DNA of 64,000 nucleotides from positions 3,874,808 to 3,938,807 of the forward strand of contig NZ_CP022463.1 in NCBI RefSeq assembly GCF_002224485.1, given 5' to 3'. This document shows positions 49,880-59,510 of this stretch, in pieces; the stretch's first letter is position 1; every line of letters begins with the position of its first letter. This DNA is from Sinomonas sp. R1AF57. Lineage in GTDB: Bacteria; Actinomycetota; Actinomycetes; Actinomycetales; Micrococcaceae. A model generated the notes under the pieces. It had not been told where the DNA came from. It ran no database searches and saw nothing but the letters and a program-made list of their open reading frames with translations. Position numbers and translations under genes: made by a program.

Positions 49880-50980
49880 TCAGGTCAGCCGGTAGCGCTC
49901 GATCTGCTTGAGCCGGCGCAGGAGGGAGTCGCGCCGCGGGTGCGGCTCGGCATCGGCCGGCTCCGCGGTGAGGTCGATGTGCTCCGGGCCGAACCGCCAC
50001 AGGAGCAGGTCGTCCAGGAGCCGGTCGGGGCCGGGGGAGTAGCGGTGGTCGAGGGCCTTGCGGACGTCCGTGATGCGTTCGGCGTCGAGCAGCTCGACGA
50101 GCTGCCGCGTCTCGGTCAGCCCGTGCGCGGCGAGGAGTTCGGCGGCCCAGCCCCAGTCGTCGTCGACCTTGCGGTCCACGTGGGGCAGGAGGGTCAGCCA
50201 CACCTCGCGGATGCGGTCCGGGGTCAGGGGGCTGCCGCCCTCGCCGGCCGCGTCCCAGTAGCTCACGACCGTCTCGTACCGCTCGTGCAGCTCGGCGAAC
50301 TCCTTCTCGACCACCTCGAGCATGGCCGCGGTGGCGGTGAACTGCCGGTCGAACTGCGGGCTCCACGCGCGCGGGTCCTGGCTCTTGAAGCGGATGTCGT
50401 GCTCGATCTCGCTCCACGCGTGGGCGAAGATCGTGCGGATCTGGCACTCGAAGAAGTAGGACCCGTTGGCCGGCAGCTCCGGGTTGAAGACCGCCTGGTA
50501 GGCCCGGACGGCGTCGTTCTGGAGCGTCCTCAGGATCAGGTGCCGGCTCGAGTACCCGTAGGTGCCGGATTCGATCGAGCCGATGGCCTTCTCCCGGTCG
50601 CCGCGGCAGTCGAAGATCTGCCGCTGGCGCTTGACCAGGTTCGCCACGACCGCGTTCTCGCTGGGGAGCTTGGTGATGACGCGGACCCCGACCATGTCGT
50701 TGAGCGTGCGGAAGGGGTCCGGGAACTTCAGGGTGGGCTCGCCCCCCGGCTCGGCCGGCGGGTCGAGGCGGGAGATCTTCTGCCTGAACGACTCGACCGT
50801 CTTGGTCCGGCCGGTGACGAAGAGCGGCGTCACGTCGGCCTCCTTGAAGATGTCCCGCAGGGTGTACAGGACGTCCCTGGTGACGTTCTTCAGCTCGGGC
50901 CTCACGCGCTCGTACGTCGTGACGGACGCGTCGACGATTGCGCGCTGGCCGGCGTCGAGCCGGTCGTAGTTCGTGGCCAT
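49880..50980 (-). CDS. RelA/SpoT-domain (p)ppGpp synthetase-like protein
   Basis: The 366-residue protein has the nucleotidyltransferase motifs FVTGRTKTVESFRQKI, MVGVRVIT and FECQIRTIFAHAWSEIEHDI, so synthetase residues are kept. No HD hydrolase, TGS or ACT domain is present. A helical C-terminal region of about 130 residues follows (WLTLLPHVDRKVDDDWGW ...). It makes an alarmone in response to stress, or could belong to the toxic small-synthetase group, but no antitoxin gene is adjacent. TACCGT lies 7 nt before the ATG with no ribosome site. Confidence 0.8.
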   Translation of the reverse strand: MATNYDRLDAGQRAIVDASVTTYERVRPELKNVTRDVLYTLRDIFKEADVTPLFVTGRTKTVESFRQKISRLDPPAEPGGEPTLKFPDPFRTLNDMVGVRVITKLPSENAVVANLVKRQRQIFDCRGDREKAIGSIESGTYGYSSRHLILRTLQNDAVRAYQAVFNPELPANGSYFFECQIRTIFAHAWSEIEHDIRFKSQDPRAWSPQFDRQFTATAAMLEVVEKEFAELHERYETVVSYWDAAGEGGSPLTPDRIREVWLTLLPHVDRKVDDDWGWAAELLAAHGLTETRQLVELLDAERITDVRKALDHRYSPGPDRLLDDLLLWRFGPEHIDLTAEPADAEPHPRRDSLLRRLKQIERYRLT

Positions 50981-51169
50981 GGGAAGAACGGTAGCAACCG
51001 AGGCCGACACCGCTCGTGTCAAGGACCGGCGCCCGCCGTGCCGAGGCCAACCCAACCGTGGCTTTAGCCCCTAGGCGACCGGCTCTGCCCGTCCGACAGT
51101 GGGTACACGGGGCTGCGGCGCACTCACTCCGCGCCGCCCCGGGCCCCACCGCCAGGACGAGGGATTCCC

Positions 51170-52735
51170 ATGGCCGCTCCAGCAGCACCCGCCAATGTCT
51201 ATCCGTATTCCGGTCAGCCGGTGTACCGCATGAAGCCGGGGCACTGGATCCTGCTCGTCCTCGGCGTGCTGCTCGCCGCTGCCGGCGCCGGGCTGACGCT
51301 CGCAGGGAGCGCCCTCCTCGCGAGCGACGCGGCCCAGCAGGACGGCCGGTACCTCGTGTCGCAGCAGGAGCGGCTGCGCACGACCGGCTACGCGCTGGTC
51401 TCCCGGTCCGCCCGCATCGATTTCGGCGGCGCAGCGGTCTCCGGGATCCCCGGCGTGTCATCGCTCGGTGACCTCGCGAGCCTGCAGGTGCGCGCGACGC
51501 CGGTGGTCCCCGGCCAGGAGGTCTTCGTGGGCATCGGCGACGCCGCCCAGGTCGCCGCCTACCTCAAGGACGTCCCGCAGGCCTCGCTCAGCGACGTCTC
51601 ATGGTGGGCCGGCGGATTCCGTAGTCCGCGCGTGACCTCGTCCGCGGCAGATGACCTGCGGCCCACCGCCGGCAGCCAGACTCCGGCGGCCCCGGCCCAG
51701 CAGACGTTCTGGGCAGCCTCCGCCTCCGGTGCCGGCACCCAGCAGCTGGCCTTCGACCTGCGCGAGGGCGAGTGGACCCTCGTGGTCATGAACGCGAACT
51801 CGGCCCGGCCGCTCTGGGCGGACGTCCAGTTCGGCGTGCGGTCCCACCTCCTCGGCCCGCTCGGAGGCGGCCTCCTGGCAGGGGGCCTGGTCGGCCTCGT
51901 CGTCGGCGTGCCGCTGCTGCTGTTCGGCGCGGCGGGCCTGGGACGCGACATCGGCCTCGCCGGCCGCGCTGCGGGTCCGGGGACGCCGGGCTACCCGGTG
52001 CTCTTCACCGGCTTCCTCGATCCCCCGCTGTCCCGCGGACTGTGGCTCGTGAAGTGGCTCCTCGTGGTCCCCCATGCCATCGTGCTCGCCATCCTGTGGC
52101 CGGCGCTCTTCGTCACCACGATCGCTGCCGGCATCGCGATCCTGTTCACCGGCCGCTATCCGCGCTCGCTGTTCACCTTCAGCGTGGGGGTGCTGCGGTG
52201 GACCTGGCGCGTCGGCTTCTACGCCTACGCCGCCCTCGGCACCGACCGCTACCCGCCCTTCACCCTGGCCTCCGCCCCGTACCCGGCGGACCTCGACGTC
52301 GCCTACCCGGAGCGGCTGTCCCGCGGGCTCGTGCTCGTGAAGTGGTGGCTCCTGGTGCTCCCGCAGCTCCTGATCGTCGCCGCGCTGACCGGCAGCGCCG
52401 GCAGCAGGGGAGCCGGGGTGTGGTGGGACGCGGACGGCCGGGCAGTGGGAGGCAGCGGCGGATTCTCGCTGCTCGGCCTCCTGGTGCTCATCACCGCGGT
52501 CATCCTCCTGTTCACCGGGCGCTACCAGCAGGGGATCTTCGACTTCGTCATGGGCATCAACCGCTGGCTCACCAGAGTCGGCGCCTACGCGCTCCTCCTC
52601 CGGGACGACTACCCGCCCTTCCGCCTGGACCAGGGGGCCGTCGATCCGCCCGCGAAGGTGCCCGCCGGGCCGGTCCCGCCGGGCCCGCCGCCCCCGTCTG
52701 GCCCCGGCGAGCAGGCCGGGCCGCCCCCCGCATGA
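51170..52735 (+). CDS. DUF4389 multi-pass membrane protein
   Basis: The 521-residue protein has an N-terminal helix, an external domain (about 50-225), then helices carrying two copies of the DUF4389 unit: RGLWLVKWLLVVPHAIVLAI and RGLVLVKWWLLVLPQLLIVA, each followed by FTGRYP/FTGRYQ. The C-terminal tail is Pro-rich. Function unknown. The lipoprotein gene overlaps its stop by 4 bp (ATGA). Confidence 0.83.
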   Translation: MAAPAAPANVYPYSGQPVYRMKPGHWILLVLGVLLAAAGAGLTLAGSALLASDAAQQDGRYLVSQQERLRTTGYALVSRSARIDFGGAAVSGIPGVSSLGDLASLQVRATPVVPGQEVFVGIGDAAQVAAYLKDVPQASLSDVSWWAGGFRSPRVTSSAADDLRPTAGSQTPAAPAQQTFWAASASGAGTQQLAFDLREGEWTLVVMNANSARPLWADVQFGVRSHLLGPLGGGLLAGGLVGLVVGVPLLLFGAAGLGRDIGLAGRAAGPGTPGYPVLFTGFLDPPLSRGLWLVKWLLVVPHAIVLAILWPALFVTTIAAGIAILFTGRYPRSLFTFSVGVLRWTWRVGFYAYAALGTDRYPPFTLASAPYPADLDVAYPERLSRGLVLVKWWLLVLPQLLIVAALTGSAGSRGAGVWWDADGRAVGGSGGFSLLGLLVLITAVILLFTGRYQQGIFDFVMGINRWLTRVGAYALLLRDDYPPFRLDQGAVDPPAKVPAGPVPPGPPPPSGPGEQAGPPPA

Positions 52736-53268
52736 GACGCACGACGGCGGCACTCGCCGGCGCGGGCGCCGCGGCGATGCTCCTGGCCGGCTGCGGCGCG
52801 GGGTACGCGGCGCGGCCGACGGCGGAACCCAGCCCGCCGTCGTCGTCCGCGCCGAGCGCATCGCCGAACCTGGGCGCGCCATCCGCTCCGCGGACCCCGA
52901 GCATCACGTGCGACCCGGTGGGCGGGCTGCCCGCCTGCGTGGACTTCGCGTCCGTGTCCGGCAGCGATGCGAGCGGCCCCCTGGCGTGGCTCGGCACCGA
53001 CCCGCTGGCCTTCCGGCTCGAGGAGGTTGACGGCCAGGTGCACGCCCGCCTGAAGACCCCGTGCAACGTCGGGGACGGACTGGCGTCACTCGACGGGTCG
53101 ACACTCACGGTCACCCGCCTCGCCGTCTCCGCGAAGGGCTGCTCCGAGCCGGCCGCCGCGTACGAGCACTGGACGTGGAACCTCATTGGAGGGCCCGTTC
53201 CCTACACCTACGACGGCGCGACGCTCACCTGGACCAGCGCCCGCGGCACGGTCGTGTTCCGCCGCTGA
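52732..53268 (+). CDS. Lipoprotein, META/HslJ-like
   Basis: The 178-residue protein has a lipobox MLLAGC with lipidated C21, a Pro/Ser linker and a compact domain with paired Cys that resembles META/HslJ proteins. It is anchored on the outer face of the membrane and translationally coupled to the DUF4389 protein, so the two probably act together. Convergent with the sugar porter (1-bp gap). Confidence 0.75.
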   Translation: MRRTTAALAGAGAAAMLLAGCGAGYAARPTAEPSPPSSSAPSASPNLGAPSAPRTPSITCDPVGGLPACVDFASVSGSDASGPLAWLGTDPLAFRLEEVDGQVHARLKTPCNVGDGLASLDGSTLTVTRLAVSAKGCSEPAAAYEHWTWNLIGGPVPYTYDGATLTWTSARGTVVFRR

Positions 53269-53269
53269 G

Positions 53270-54721
53270 CTACTTCCTGGTGACCACGTAGATCGCGCCG
53301 GTCGTGACGTCCTCCTCGAGGGCCTCGAGGGTCCGGCCGCGCGTCTCCGGGACCTGGGTGATCACGAAGAGCAGCGCGAGCGCGCCGACGGCTGCGAAGA
53401 GGAAGAACGTCCCCGTGATCCCGGTGGCCTGCACGAGCGAGGGGAAGTAGAGGGAGAGGAAGCCGTTCACGACCCAGAGCATGAAGATCGAGACGCCCGT
53501 GCCGATCCCGCGCATGTGCAGTGGGAAGACCTCGGAGAGGTACACCCACACGGCGATGTTGAGGAAGGTCTGCATCGAGCCGACGAACGCGACGACGAGG
53601 AACAGGATGACGAACGGCCGGGCGGGGCTGTCCGCCGGCAGCGACATCGAGGCGACGCCGATCAGGACGTGGCACACCGTGGTCAAGGACAGCCCGGTGA
53701 TGAACGTCTTGCGGCGGTCGAGGCGGTCCATGAGCGAGAGGCCGATGACGCCGCCGACCACGGCGATCACGCCGGGTGCGATGTTCGCGATGAGCGCGCC
53801 GCTCTCGCTGAAGCCGGACTCCTTGAGCACGGTCTGGCCGTAGTACATGATCGAGTTGATTCCGGTCAGCTGCTGCGCCACGCCGAGCCCGATGCCGATC
53901 AGGAGGATGCGGAGCAGGTTCCTGTTGGAGAAGATCGCGCGCCAGCCGATCTGGTGGCTCTCGAGCTCCTCCTTGGCGACGTGCTCGACGTCCGCGAGCT
54001 CGGCCCGGGCGCGGTCCTCGGAACGCACGGTGCGCAGCACCGACAGGGCGTCCTCGCGGCGGCCCTTCTCGACCAGCCAGCGGGGGGACTCGGGCATGCG
54101 CAGCATGCCGAAGAAGAGGGCGATTGCCGGCAGTGCGCAGATGGCGAACATGATGCGCCAGACGCCCTCGATGTGGCCGTAGACGTTGCCGATGATGGCG
54201 TTGACGACGAAGGCCGCGAGCTGGCCCACGACGATGGCCAGCTCGTTGCGGCCAGCGACCGAGCCGCGGATCTCGTACGGCGCGAGCTCGGCCAGGAAGA
54301 CCGGCACCACCGTGGATGCGCCGCCGACCGCAAGGCCGAGGAGCACACGGCCGATCACGAGCACCGCGAAGTTCGGCGTGAACACCACCGTGAGAGTGCC
54401 GACGAAGAACAGGACGGCGAGCAGGATGATCGTCCTGCGGCGTCCCCAGCCGTCGGAGAGGCGGCCGCCGCCCATCGCGCCGAGGGCCGCGGCGAAGACG
54501 AGCGAGCTGGTGACGACGCCCTCGGTGAATGCTGTCAGCCCGAGCTCGGCGGACATCGGGCTCAGGGCGCCGTTGATCACGCCGGTGTCGTACCCGAAGA
54601 GCAGGCCGCCGAAGGTCGCGACCAGGGCGACCAGCCCGAGGCGCCTCGTGTGCGGCCCGGAGGTGAGCGGCGGGAGGGTCGACGGCGCCGACGAGCGGTG
54701 CGCGGCCGGGTGGGAGGACAT
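53270..54721 (-). CDS. Sugar-porter-family MFS transporter
   Basis: The 483-residue, 12-helix protein has the full sugar-porter signatures: GYDTGVINGAL in TM1, GGRLSDGWGRRR, PESPRWLVEKGR, QQLTGINSIMYYG in TM7 and PETRGRTLE at the C-terminus. It imports a hexose, pentose or polyol with protons. AAGGAG precedes the ATG. A fructokinase-like gene is divergent 181 bp away, so the pair may handle one sugar. Confidence 0.92.
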   Translation of the reverse strand: MSSHPAAHRSSAPSTLPPLTSGPHTRRLGLVALVATFGGLLFGYDTGVINGALSPMSAELGLTAFTEGVVTSSLVFAAALGAMGGGRLSDGWGRRRTIILLAVLFFVGTLTVVFTPNFAVLVIGRVLLGLAVGGASTVVPVFLAELAPYEIRGSVAGRNELAIVVGQLAAFVVNAIIGNVYGHIEGVWRIMFAICALPAIALFFGMLRMPESPRWLVEKGRREDALSVLRTVRSEDRARAELADVEHVAKEELESHQIGWRAIFSNRNLLRILLIGIGLGVAQQLTGINSIMYYGQTVLKESGFSESGALIANIAPGVIAVVGGVIGLSLMDRLDRRKTFITGLSLTTVCHVLIGVASMSLPADSPARPFVILFLVVAFVGSMQTFLNIAVWVYLSEVFPLHMRGIGTGVSIFMLWVVNGFLSLYFPSLVQATGITGTFFLFAAVGALALLFVITQVPETRGRTLEALEEDVTTGAIYVVTRK

Positions 54722-54902
54722 CAGGACTCCTTTGTCGGATGGCTGCGGGAGTGCGTGACCCGCGTCTCACGAACGAGAATAGCCGACTAAAAGTAAGAAT
54801 GTAAGGTCATATTCACAATCACGTCATGAGGGGTGCGCGTCTGCGACCGGGCCGGCACTGGGCCAGAGCGCCGCCGAAGGCTGGACTGCTACCGTAAGGG
54901 CC

Positions 54903-55874
54903 ATGCTGACAGTCATCGGCGAGGGCCTCATCGACGTCGTCCGCCGCCCCTCCGGGACCGAGTCCCATCCCGGCGGCAGCCCCCTGAACGTGGCAGTCGG
55001 CCTGGCCCGGCTCGACCACCCTGTCCAGTTCATCGGCCGCTACGGCGACGACGCCTACGGCCGCATGCTCACCGAGCACCTCAAGGGCTCCGGCGTCCTG
55101 GTCCCGCTCCCGGCGGACACCACGCCGACCTCGGTCGCCACGGCCCAGCTCGACCACCACGGGGCGGCGAGCTACCACTTCGACCTCGACTGGCACCTGC
55201 CCGACCTGCGCGACCGCCTCGACACGCTCCTCTCTGCCACCACACTGGTCCACACCGGCTCCATTGCCGCGGTCCTGGAGCCGGGCGCAGACCAGGTGCT
55301 GCACGTCGTCGAGCGGGCCCGGCCCCGTGCAACCATCGGCTTCGACCCGAACTGCCGTCCCACCATCACGAGCGACCCCGATGTGGTGCGCGGGCGCGTC
55401 GAGCGCTTCGTCGCGCTCGCCGACGTCGTCAAGGCCTCCGACGAGGACCTCGCCTGGCTCTACCCGGGGGTCGACCCGCTCGAGTCCGCGCGCCGTTGGC
55501 TCACACTCGGTGCGCCCGAGGGGCCGGCCATCGTCGTCGTGACCCGCGGCGCCGACGGGCCCTGGGCAGTGTGCCGGGCCGGCGAGGCCCAGACGAACCC
55601 CCTGCGCGTGCGCGTCGCGGACACCGTCGGCGCCGGCGACTCGTTCATGGCCGCGCTGCTCTCCGGCGTCGTGGACCGCGAGCTCGACGGCGCGCAGCGG
55701 CGCACCGAGCTGCGGCGCCTGGACGTCCGCGAGCTGCAGCGCATCCTCGAGTTCGCGGCGCGGGCAGCCGCCGTCACCGTCTCCCGTCCCGGCGCCAACC
55801 CGCCGAACCGCGCCGAGGTCCGGGCCGGTGCGCCGGCGCCGTCGTCCGCCGCGGCCGAGGGAGGTGCGCTGTGA
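54903..55874 (+). CDS. PfkB-family carbohydrate kinase (fructokinase-like)
   Basis: The 323-residue protein has GGSPLNVAVGLARLG-like N-terminal binding (here ends RLD) and the catalytic DTVGAGDSF near the C-terminus. It phosphorylates a sugar with ATP. TACCGT lies 7 nt before the ATG. Its stop overlaps the next GTG by 4 bp. Confidence 0.88.
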   Translation: MLTVIGEGLIDVVRRPSGTESHPGGSPLNVAVGLARLDHPVQFIGRYGDDAYGRMLTEHLKGSGVLVPLPADTTPTSVATAQLDHHGAASYHFDLDWHLPDLRDRLDTLLSATTLVHTGSIAAVLEPGADQVLHVVERARPRATIGFDPNCRPTITSDPDVVRGRVERFVALADVVKASDEDLAWLYPGVDPLESARRWLTLGAPEGPAIVVVTRGADGPWAVCRAGEAQTNPLRVRVADTVGAGDSFMAALLSGVVDRELDGAQRRTELRRLDVRELQRILEFAARAAAVTVSRPGANPPNRAEVRAGAPAPSSAAAEGGAL

Positions 55875-56389
55875 CGTTCGAGGTGACCAGCCAGGACCTG
55901 GTCGACGGCGGCAAGCTGCCGCGGTCGCAGGCCAGCGCGTACTTCGGCCTGGACGGGCAGGACCTCTCCCCGCAGGTGTCGTGGTCTGGGGCTCCCGAGG
56001 GTACTCGGAGCTTCGCTGTGACCGTGATGGACCCGGACGCCAAGCGCGCCGGCGGATTCTGCCACTGGGCGGTCGTGAACATCCCCGCCGCCGTGGACGA
56101 GCTCCCCGAGGGCGCGGGCGGCGCCCCCGACGGCATGGGGCCCTCGGGCGACGAGGCGGGCCTCCCCGTGGGCTCGGTCGAGCTCACGAACGACGCCGGG
56201 TTCGCCGGCTTCGTGGGCGCCGGGCCGCCGAAGGGCTCGGGCCCGCACCGCTACGTTTTGACCGTGCACGCCGTGGGCGCGGAGCGGCTGCCTGCGACCC
56301 CGCGCAGCACCGGCTCCCGCGTCCTGAAGGACATCCGCGACCACGAGCTCGCGTCGGCGAGCATCACCTGCACGTTCGAGGTGCGCTGA
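55871..56389 (+). CDS. YbhB/YbcL family protein (PEBP fold)
   Basis: The 172-residue protein carries the phosphatidylethanolamine-binding-protein motifs DLSPQVSWSGAPEG, MDPDAKRAGGFCHWAVVNIP and GPHRYVLTVHA. Its cellular role in bacteria is uncertain. GTG 55871 overlaps the kinase stop (GTGA), and the HAD gene starts at the next base after its stop, so the three genes are one unit. Confidence 0.9.
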   Translation: MTFEVTSQDLVDGGKLPRSQASAYFGLDGQDLSPQVSWSGAPEGTRSFAVTVMDPDAKRAGGFCHWAVVNIPAAVDELPEGAGGAPDGMGPSGDEAGLPVGSVELTNDAGFAGFVGAGPPKGSGPHRYVLTVHAVGAERLPATPRSTGSRVLKDIRDHELASASITCTFEVR

Positions 56390-57247
56390 ATGGCTGCCTC
56401 GGGCCGGGCGAAGGCCGGCGTGGTCGAGCAGCTCATGCGCCTCGTGGCCAGCGACATCGACGGCACGATCCTGCGCCGCGACGGGCGCATCAGCGAGCGC
56501 ACCGTGCGGGCGCTGCATGCGTGCGAGGCGGCGGGCGTCGAGCTCGTGTTCGTGACCGGGCGGCCGGCGCGGTGGCTCACCCCGCTGAGCGAGCAGCTCG
56601 GCCACTCCGGCACGGTGATCTGCTCCAACGGCGCGCTCGTGTACGACCTGGAGACCATGTCCGTCGTGTCCTCCGAGGCGATCCACAGGGACACCGTGCT
56701 CGAGGTCCGCGAGATCGTGCGGGGGCTCTTCCCCGAGACGGCCTTCGCCGCGGAGACGCCCGCGGAGTTCGTGATGGAGACCGCGTTCGCGGAGCCGCGG
56801 CACCAGCGGCTCCTCGAGGAGGTGCGCCACGGCGACCTCGAGGACCTCATTGACGGCGACGAGGTCGTGAAGTTCATGGCCAAGATCGAGGGCATCACCG
56901 CCGACGAGTACCTGCGCGTGGTGGCCCCGCACGTGGCGCACCTCGTGTCCATCACTCATTCCGCCGTGGACATGACGATGCTCGAGATGGCCCCGCTCGG
57001 GGTCAACAAGGCCGTCACCCTGGCCGAGTACGCCCACGCGCTGGGGATCGCCCCCGCCCAAGTGGTCGCGTTCGGTGACATGCCGAACGACGTCGAGATG
57101 CTTGCCTGGGCGGGCGAGGGCTACGCGATGTCCTCGGGCCACCCGGACGCGCTCGCCGCGACGGAGCTGCACGCGCCGGGCATCGAGGACGACGGCGTCG
57201 CGCAGGTTCTGGAGCGCAAGCTCGGCAAGCTGCGCCGGGCTGGTTAG
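56390..57247 (+). CDS. HAD-superfamily Cof-type phosphatase
   Basis: The 285-residue protein has the DxD nucleophile pair D22/D24 (ASDIDGTI), FVTGRP as motif II, and GDMPNDVEML as motif IV, with a Cof-type cap between. It dephosphorylates sugar phosphates or similar. Linked to the kinase and PEBP genes without a gap. Confidence 0.9.
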   Translation: MAASGRAKAGVVEQLMRLVASDIDGTILRRDGRISERTVRALHACEAAGVELVFVTGRPARWLTPLSEQLGHSGTVICSNGALVYDLETMSVVSSEAIHRDTVLEVREIVRGLFPETAFAAETPAEFVMETAFAEPRHQRLLEEVRHGDLEDLIDGDEVVKFMAKIEGITADEYLRVVAPHVAHLVSITHSAVDMTMLEMAPLGVNKAVTLAEYAHALGIAPAQVVAFGDMPNDVEMLAWAGEGYAMSSGHPDALAATELHAPGIEDDGVAQVLERKLGKLRRAG

Positions 57248-57305
57248 CCGGGATCACAGCCTGGGTAGCAGGGCCGGAACACACAGGTGGTCGGGACACA
57301 CAGGT

Positions 57306-57347
57306 GGGGACGGAGCACGGGCCCGTGCGGGCTTGTCCTCCGTCCCC
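57306..57347 (+). terminator. Terminator of the kinase-PEBP-HAD operon
   Basis: GGGGACGGAG (57306-57315) and CTCCGTCCCC (57338-57347) pair exactly; CACGGGCCCGTG inside is a second palindrome. Confidence 0.65.
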
Positions 57348-57379
57348 AGCCGTGAGTCCCCCGAGGCTCTGCCCCGCTG

Positions 57380-57529
57380 CTACACGGTGCTTCGGCCCCT
57401 GACGAAGTGGAAGATGAGTGCGATGATCGCCAGGACGATCAGGATGTGCACCACCCAGCCGAGGCTCGGGAGGGCGATGAAGCCCAGCAGCCAGAGCACG
57501 AACAGAATGACAGCGATCCAGAGAAGCAC
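57380..57529 (-). CDS. Small membrane protein, lmo0937 family
   Basis: GTG 57529 follows a strong AAAAGGAG and opens a 49-codon frame with two membrane helices (VLLWIAVILFVLWLLGFIAL, then VVHILIVLAIIALIFH) and a basic end. This is the lmo0937-like two-helix pattern, usually stress-induced. Role unknown. Confidence 0.8.
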   Translation of the reverse strand: MLLWIAVILFVLWLLGFIALPSLGWVVHILIVLAIIALIFHFVRGRSTV

Positions 57530-57643
57530 GGTGAACTCCTTTTCTCGGGTTGTGGTCTTCGAATACCCCGGCACCCGTCAAGCGAAACTGAACTTTTGTC
57601 ATCGAAGTGGCCCCTCGCGGCCTCGCCGGGCCAAGATGGGTCA

Positions 57644-58153
57644 ATGATCACCACCCGAGACGAACTCCGCGCCGCCCAGGCGCCCCTGAAGCAGCAGTAC
57701 CGCGACACCCCGGAATCCGCCATGGCGGCGGTCCACGCCTCGGGCACGTTCTCCGAGCCCGGGATCACGGCCACGGTCGAGACGTGGTCCGAGCCCGTGC
57801 GGGCCGGCCTGCACCCCTCTACGGGCGGCGACGGCGCCGACGCGTGCTCCGGGGACATGCTCATGGAAGCCCTCGTCGGCTGCGCCGGGGTGACGCTCCG
57901 CAGCGTCGCCACGGCCATGAGCATCCCGGTGCGCTCGGCGGAGATCCGTGCCGAGGGCGTGTTCGACGCGCGCGGCACGCTGGGGGTCGACCGCGAGGCC
58001 GAGGTCGGAGTCCAGAACGTCCGGATCCTCGCCATCATTGACGCCGATGCCACCGACGAGCAGCTCGAGCGCCTCGCGACCTCCACCGAGCGGTACTGCG
58101 TCGTGGGGCAGTCCCTCAAGACCCCGCCCACCGTGGAGGTCAAGCGCCTCTGA
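57644..58153 (+). CDS. OsmC-family protein
   Basis: The 169-residue protein has the OsmC fold with the two reactive Cys, one in ALVGCAGVT and one in TERYCVVGQSL. Members reduce organic hydroperoxides. CAAGAT lies 6 nt before the ATG and there is no ribosome site, so a leaderless message is likely. Confidence 0.87.
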   Translation: MITTRDELRAAQAPLKQQYRDTPESAMAAVHASGTFSEPGITATVETWSEPVRAGLHPSTGGDGADACSGDMLMEALVGCAGVTLRSVATAMSIPVRSAEIRAEGVFDARGTLGVDREAEVGVQNVRILAIIDADATDEQLERLATSTERYCVVGQSLKTPPTVEVKRL

Positions 58154-58193
58154 GCCCCTGCCGCCTGCCCCGCGGCCGCCGTACAATCGCCGC

Positions 58194-59411
58194 ATGTCCA
58201 CCGTGGTGGTCGTGGGCGCGGGGCAGGCGGGCCTCGCGGTGAGCCACGAGCTCGGCCAGCGAGGCATCGAGCACACCGTCCTCGAACGCTCCCGGATCGG
58301 CCAGGCGTGGCGGGACCGCTGGGACTCCTTCACCCTCGTCACCCCGCACTGGTCCCTGGGCCTTCCGGGGAGCCCATACGAGGGCAGCGACCCGGAGGGG
58401 TTCGTGCCGCGGGACGACGTGGTCGGCTACCTCGAGGGTTACGCCGCCTCACAGGCGGCACCCGTCCGGGAGGGCGTCGAGGTCACGCGCCTCGCGCGCA
58501 CGGAAGGCCGGCGGCTCCGTCTGGACACCACCGAGGGCCCCCTGGAGGCCGCCGCCGCAGTGGTCTGCACCGGGTCGTTCCGCCGCCAGCACCGCCCCGA
58601 GGTCCTGGCCGGCATCCCAGAGGACCGCGTCACCCGCTCTGCCGACTACCGGTCCCCGGACGAGCTCCCCGACGGACCCGTCCTCGTGGTCGGCGGCGGC
58701 CAGTCCGGCTGCCAGATCGCCGAGGAGCTCCGGCTCGCCGGCACGGACGTCACCCTCGCGTGCGGCCGCGCGCCCTGGATCCCCCGTCGGCTCGACGGCG
58801 TCGACACCGTCACGTGGCTCGCGCGCACCTCGTTCTACGACCTGCCGCTCTCCGCCCTCCCGGCGCCGGCCGCGCGCCTGCTCTCCAACCCCCTCGTGAG
58901 CGGCGCCCGCGGCGGCCACGACCTCAACTGGCGCACGCTTTCGGCCCTCGGCGTGCAGCTCGCCGGCCACGTCGCCGCTGTCGACGACGGCGTAGTCGCC
59001 TTCGCCGACGACCTCGCCGACTCCGTCGCGTTCGGCGACGCCCGCTGGGCCGACCTGCGCGAGGTCCTCGCGGCGCAGCTGCCCGCGAGGGGCTACCCGG
59101 TCCCTGAGCTCCCCGTCCCGGCGCCGTTCGCCGCGGAGCCGGTGCCGCCGATCCCGCTCGGCGAGCTCGGCGCCGTCGTGCTCGCCTCCGGCTTCCGCCC
59201 GGACTACAGCTGGATCGAGGCGCCGGCCTGCGACGCCCTGGGCTTTCCGCTCACCGACGACGGCGAGAGCACGGAGGTGCCCGGGCTGTACTTCTGCGGC
59301 GTCCACTTCATGCGCACCCGGGCCTCGGCCGTCCTGTTCGGCGTCGGGCGGGACGCCGCCGTGGTGGCGGGGAGGGTGGCCCAGGGGCTCGCCGAGGCGG
59401 CCCGCCTGTAG
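58194..59411 (+). CDS. FAD-dependent NAD(P)H oxidoreductase (flavin monooxygenase-like)
   Basis: The 405-residue protein has the FAD motif VVGAGQAG at 6-13, a second dinucleotide motif VVGGGQSG, and the RDRWDSFTLVTP region typical of putative flavoprotein monooxygenases (CzcO-like). Substrate unknown. A textbook TACAAT box ends 6 nt before the ATG, the clearest leaderless start here. Confidence 0.87.
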   Translation: MSTVVVVGAGQAGLAVSHELGQRGIEHTVLERSRIGQAWRDRWDSFTLVTPHWSLGLPGSPYEGSDPEGFVPRDDVVGYLEGYAASQAAPVREGVEVTRLARTEGRRLRLDTTEGPLEAAAAVVCTGSFRRQHRPEVLAGIPEDRVTRSADYRSPDELPDGPVLVVGGGQSGCQIAEELRLAGTDVTLACGRAPWIPRRLDGVDTVTWLARTSFYDLPLSALPAPAARLLSNPLVSGARGGHDLNWRTLSALGVQLAGHVAAVDDGVVAFADDLADSVAFGDARWADLREVLAAQLPARGYPVPELPVPAPFAAEPVPPIPLGELGAVVLASGFRPDYSWIEAPACDALGFPLTDDGESTEVPGLYFCGVHFMRTRASAVLFGVGRDAAVVAGRVAQGLAEAARL

Positions 59412-59510
59412 GCCCATCGGCCCTACTGCCTGGGTGTGCGCCGTCGGTAGCGTTGCCACTGTCCGAGGCGGGAAGCGCCGGCAACCGCGGCGCTGGTGAG
59501 GGGTCTGGCG

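Noticed and set aside
49662-50980. Toxin-antitoxin pair around the alarmone synthetase
   Set aside because: No small partner gene with a ribosome site is found next to it; Dps and a membrane protein flank it.
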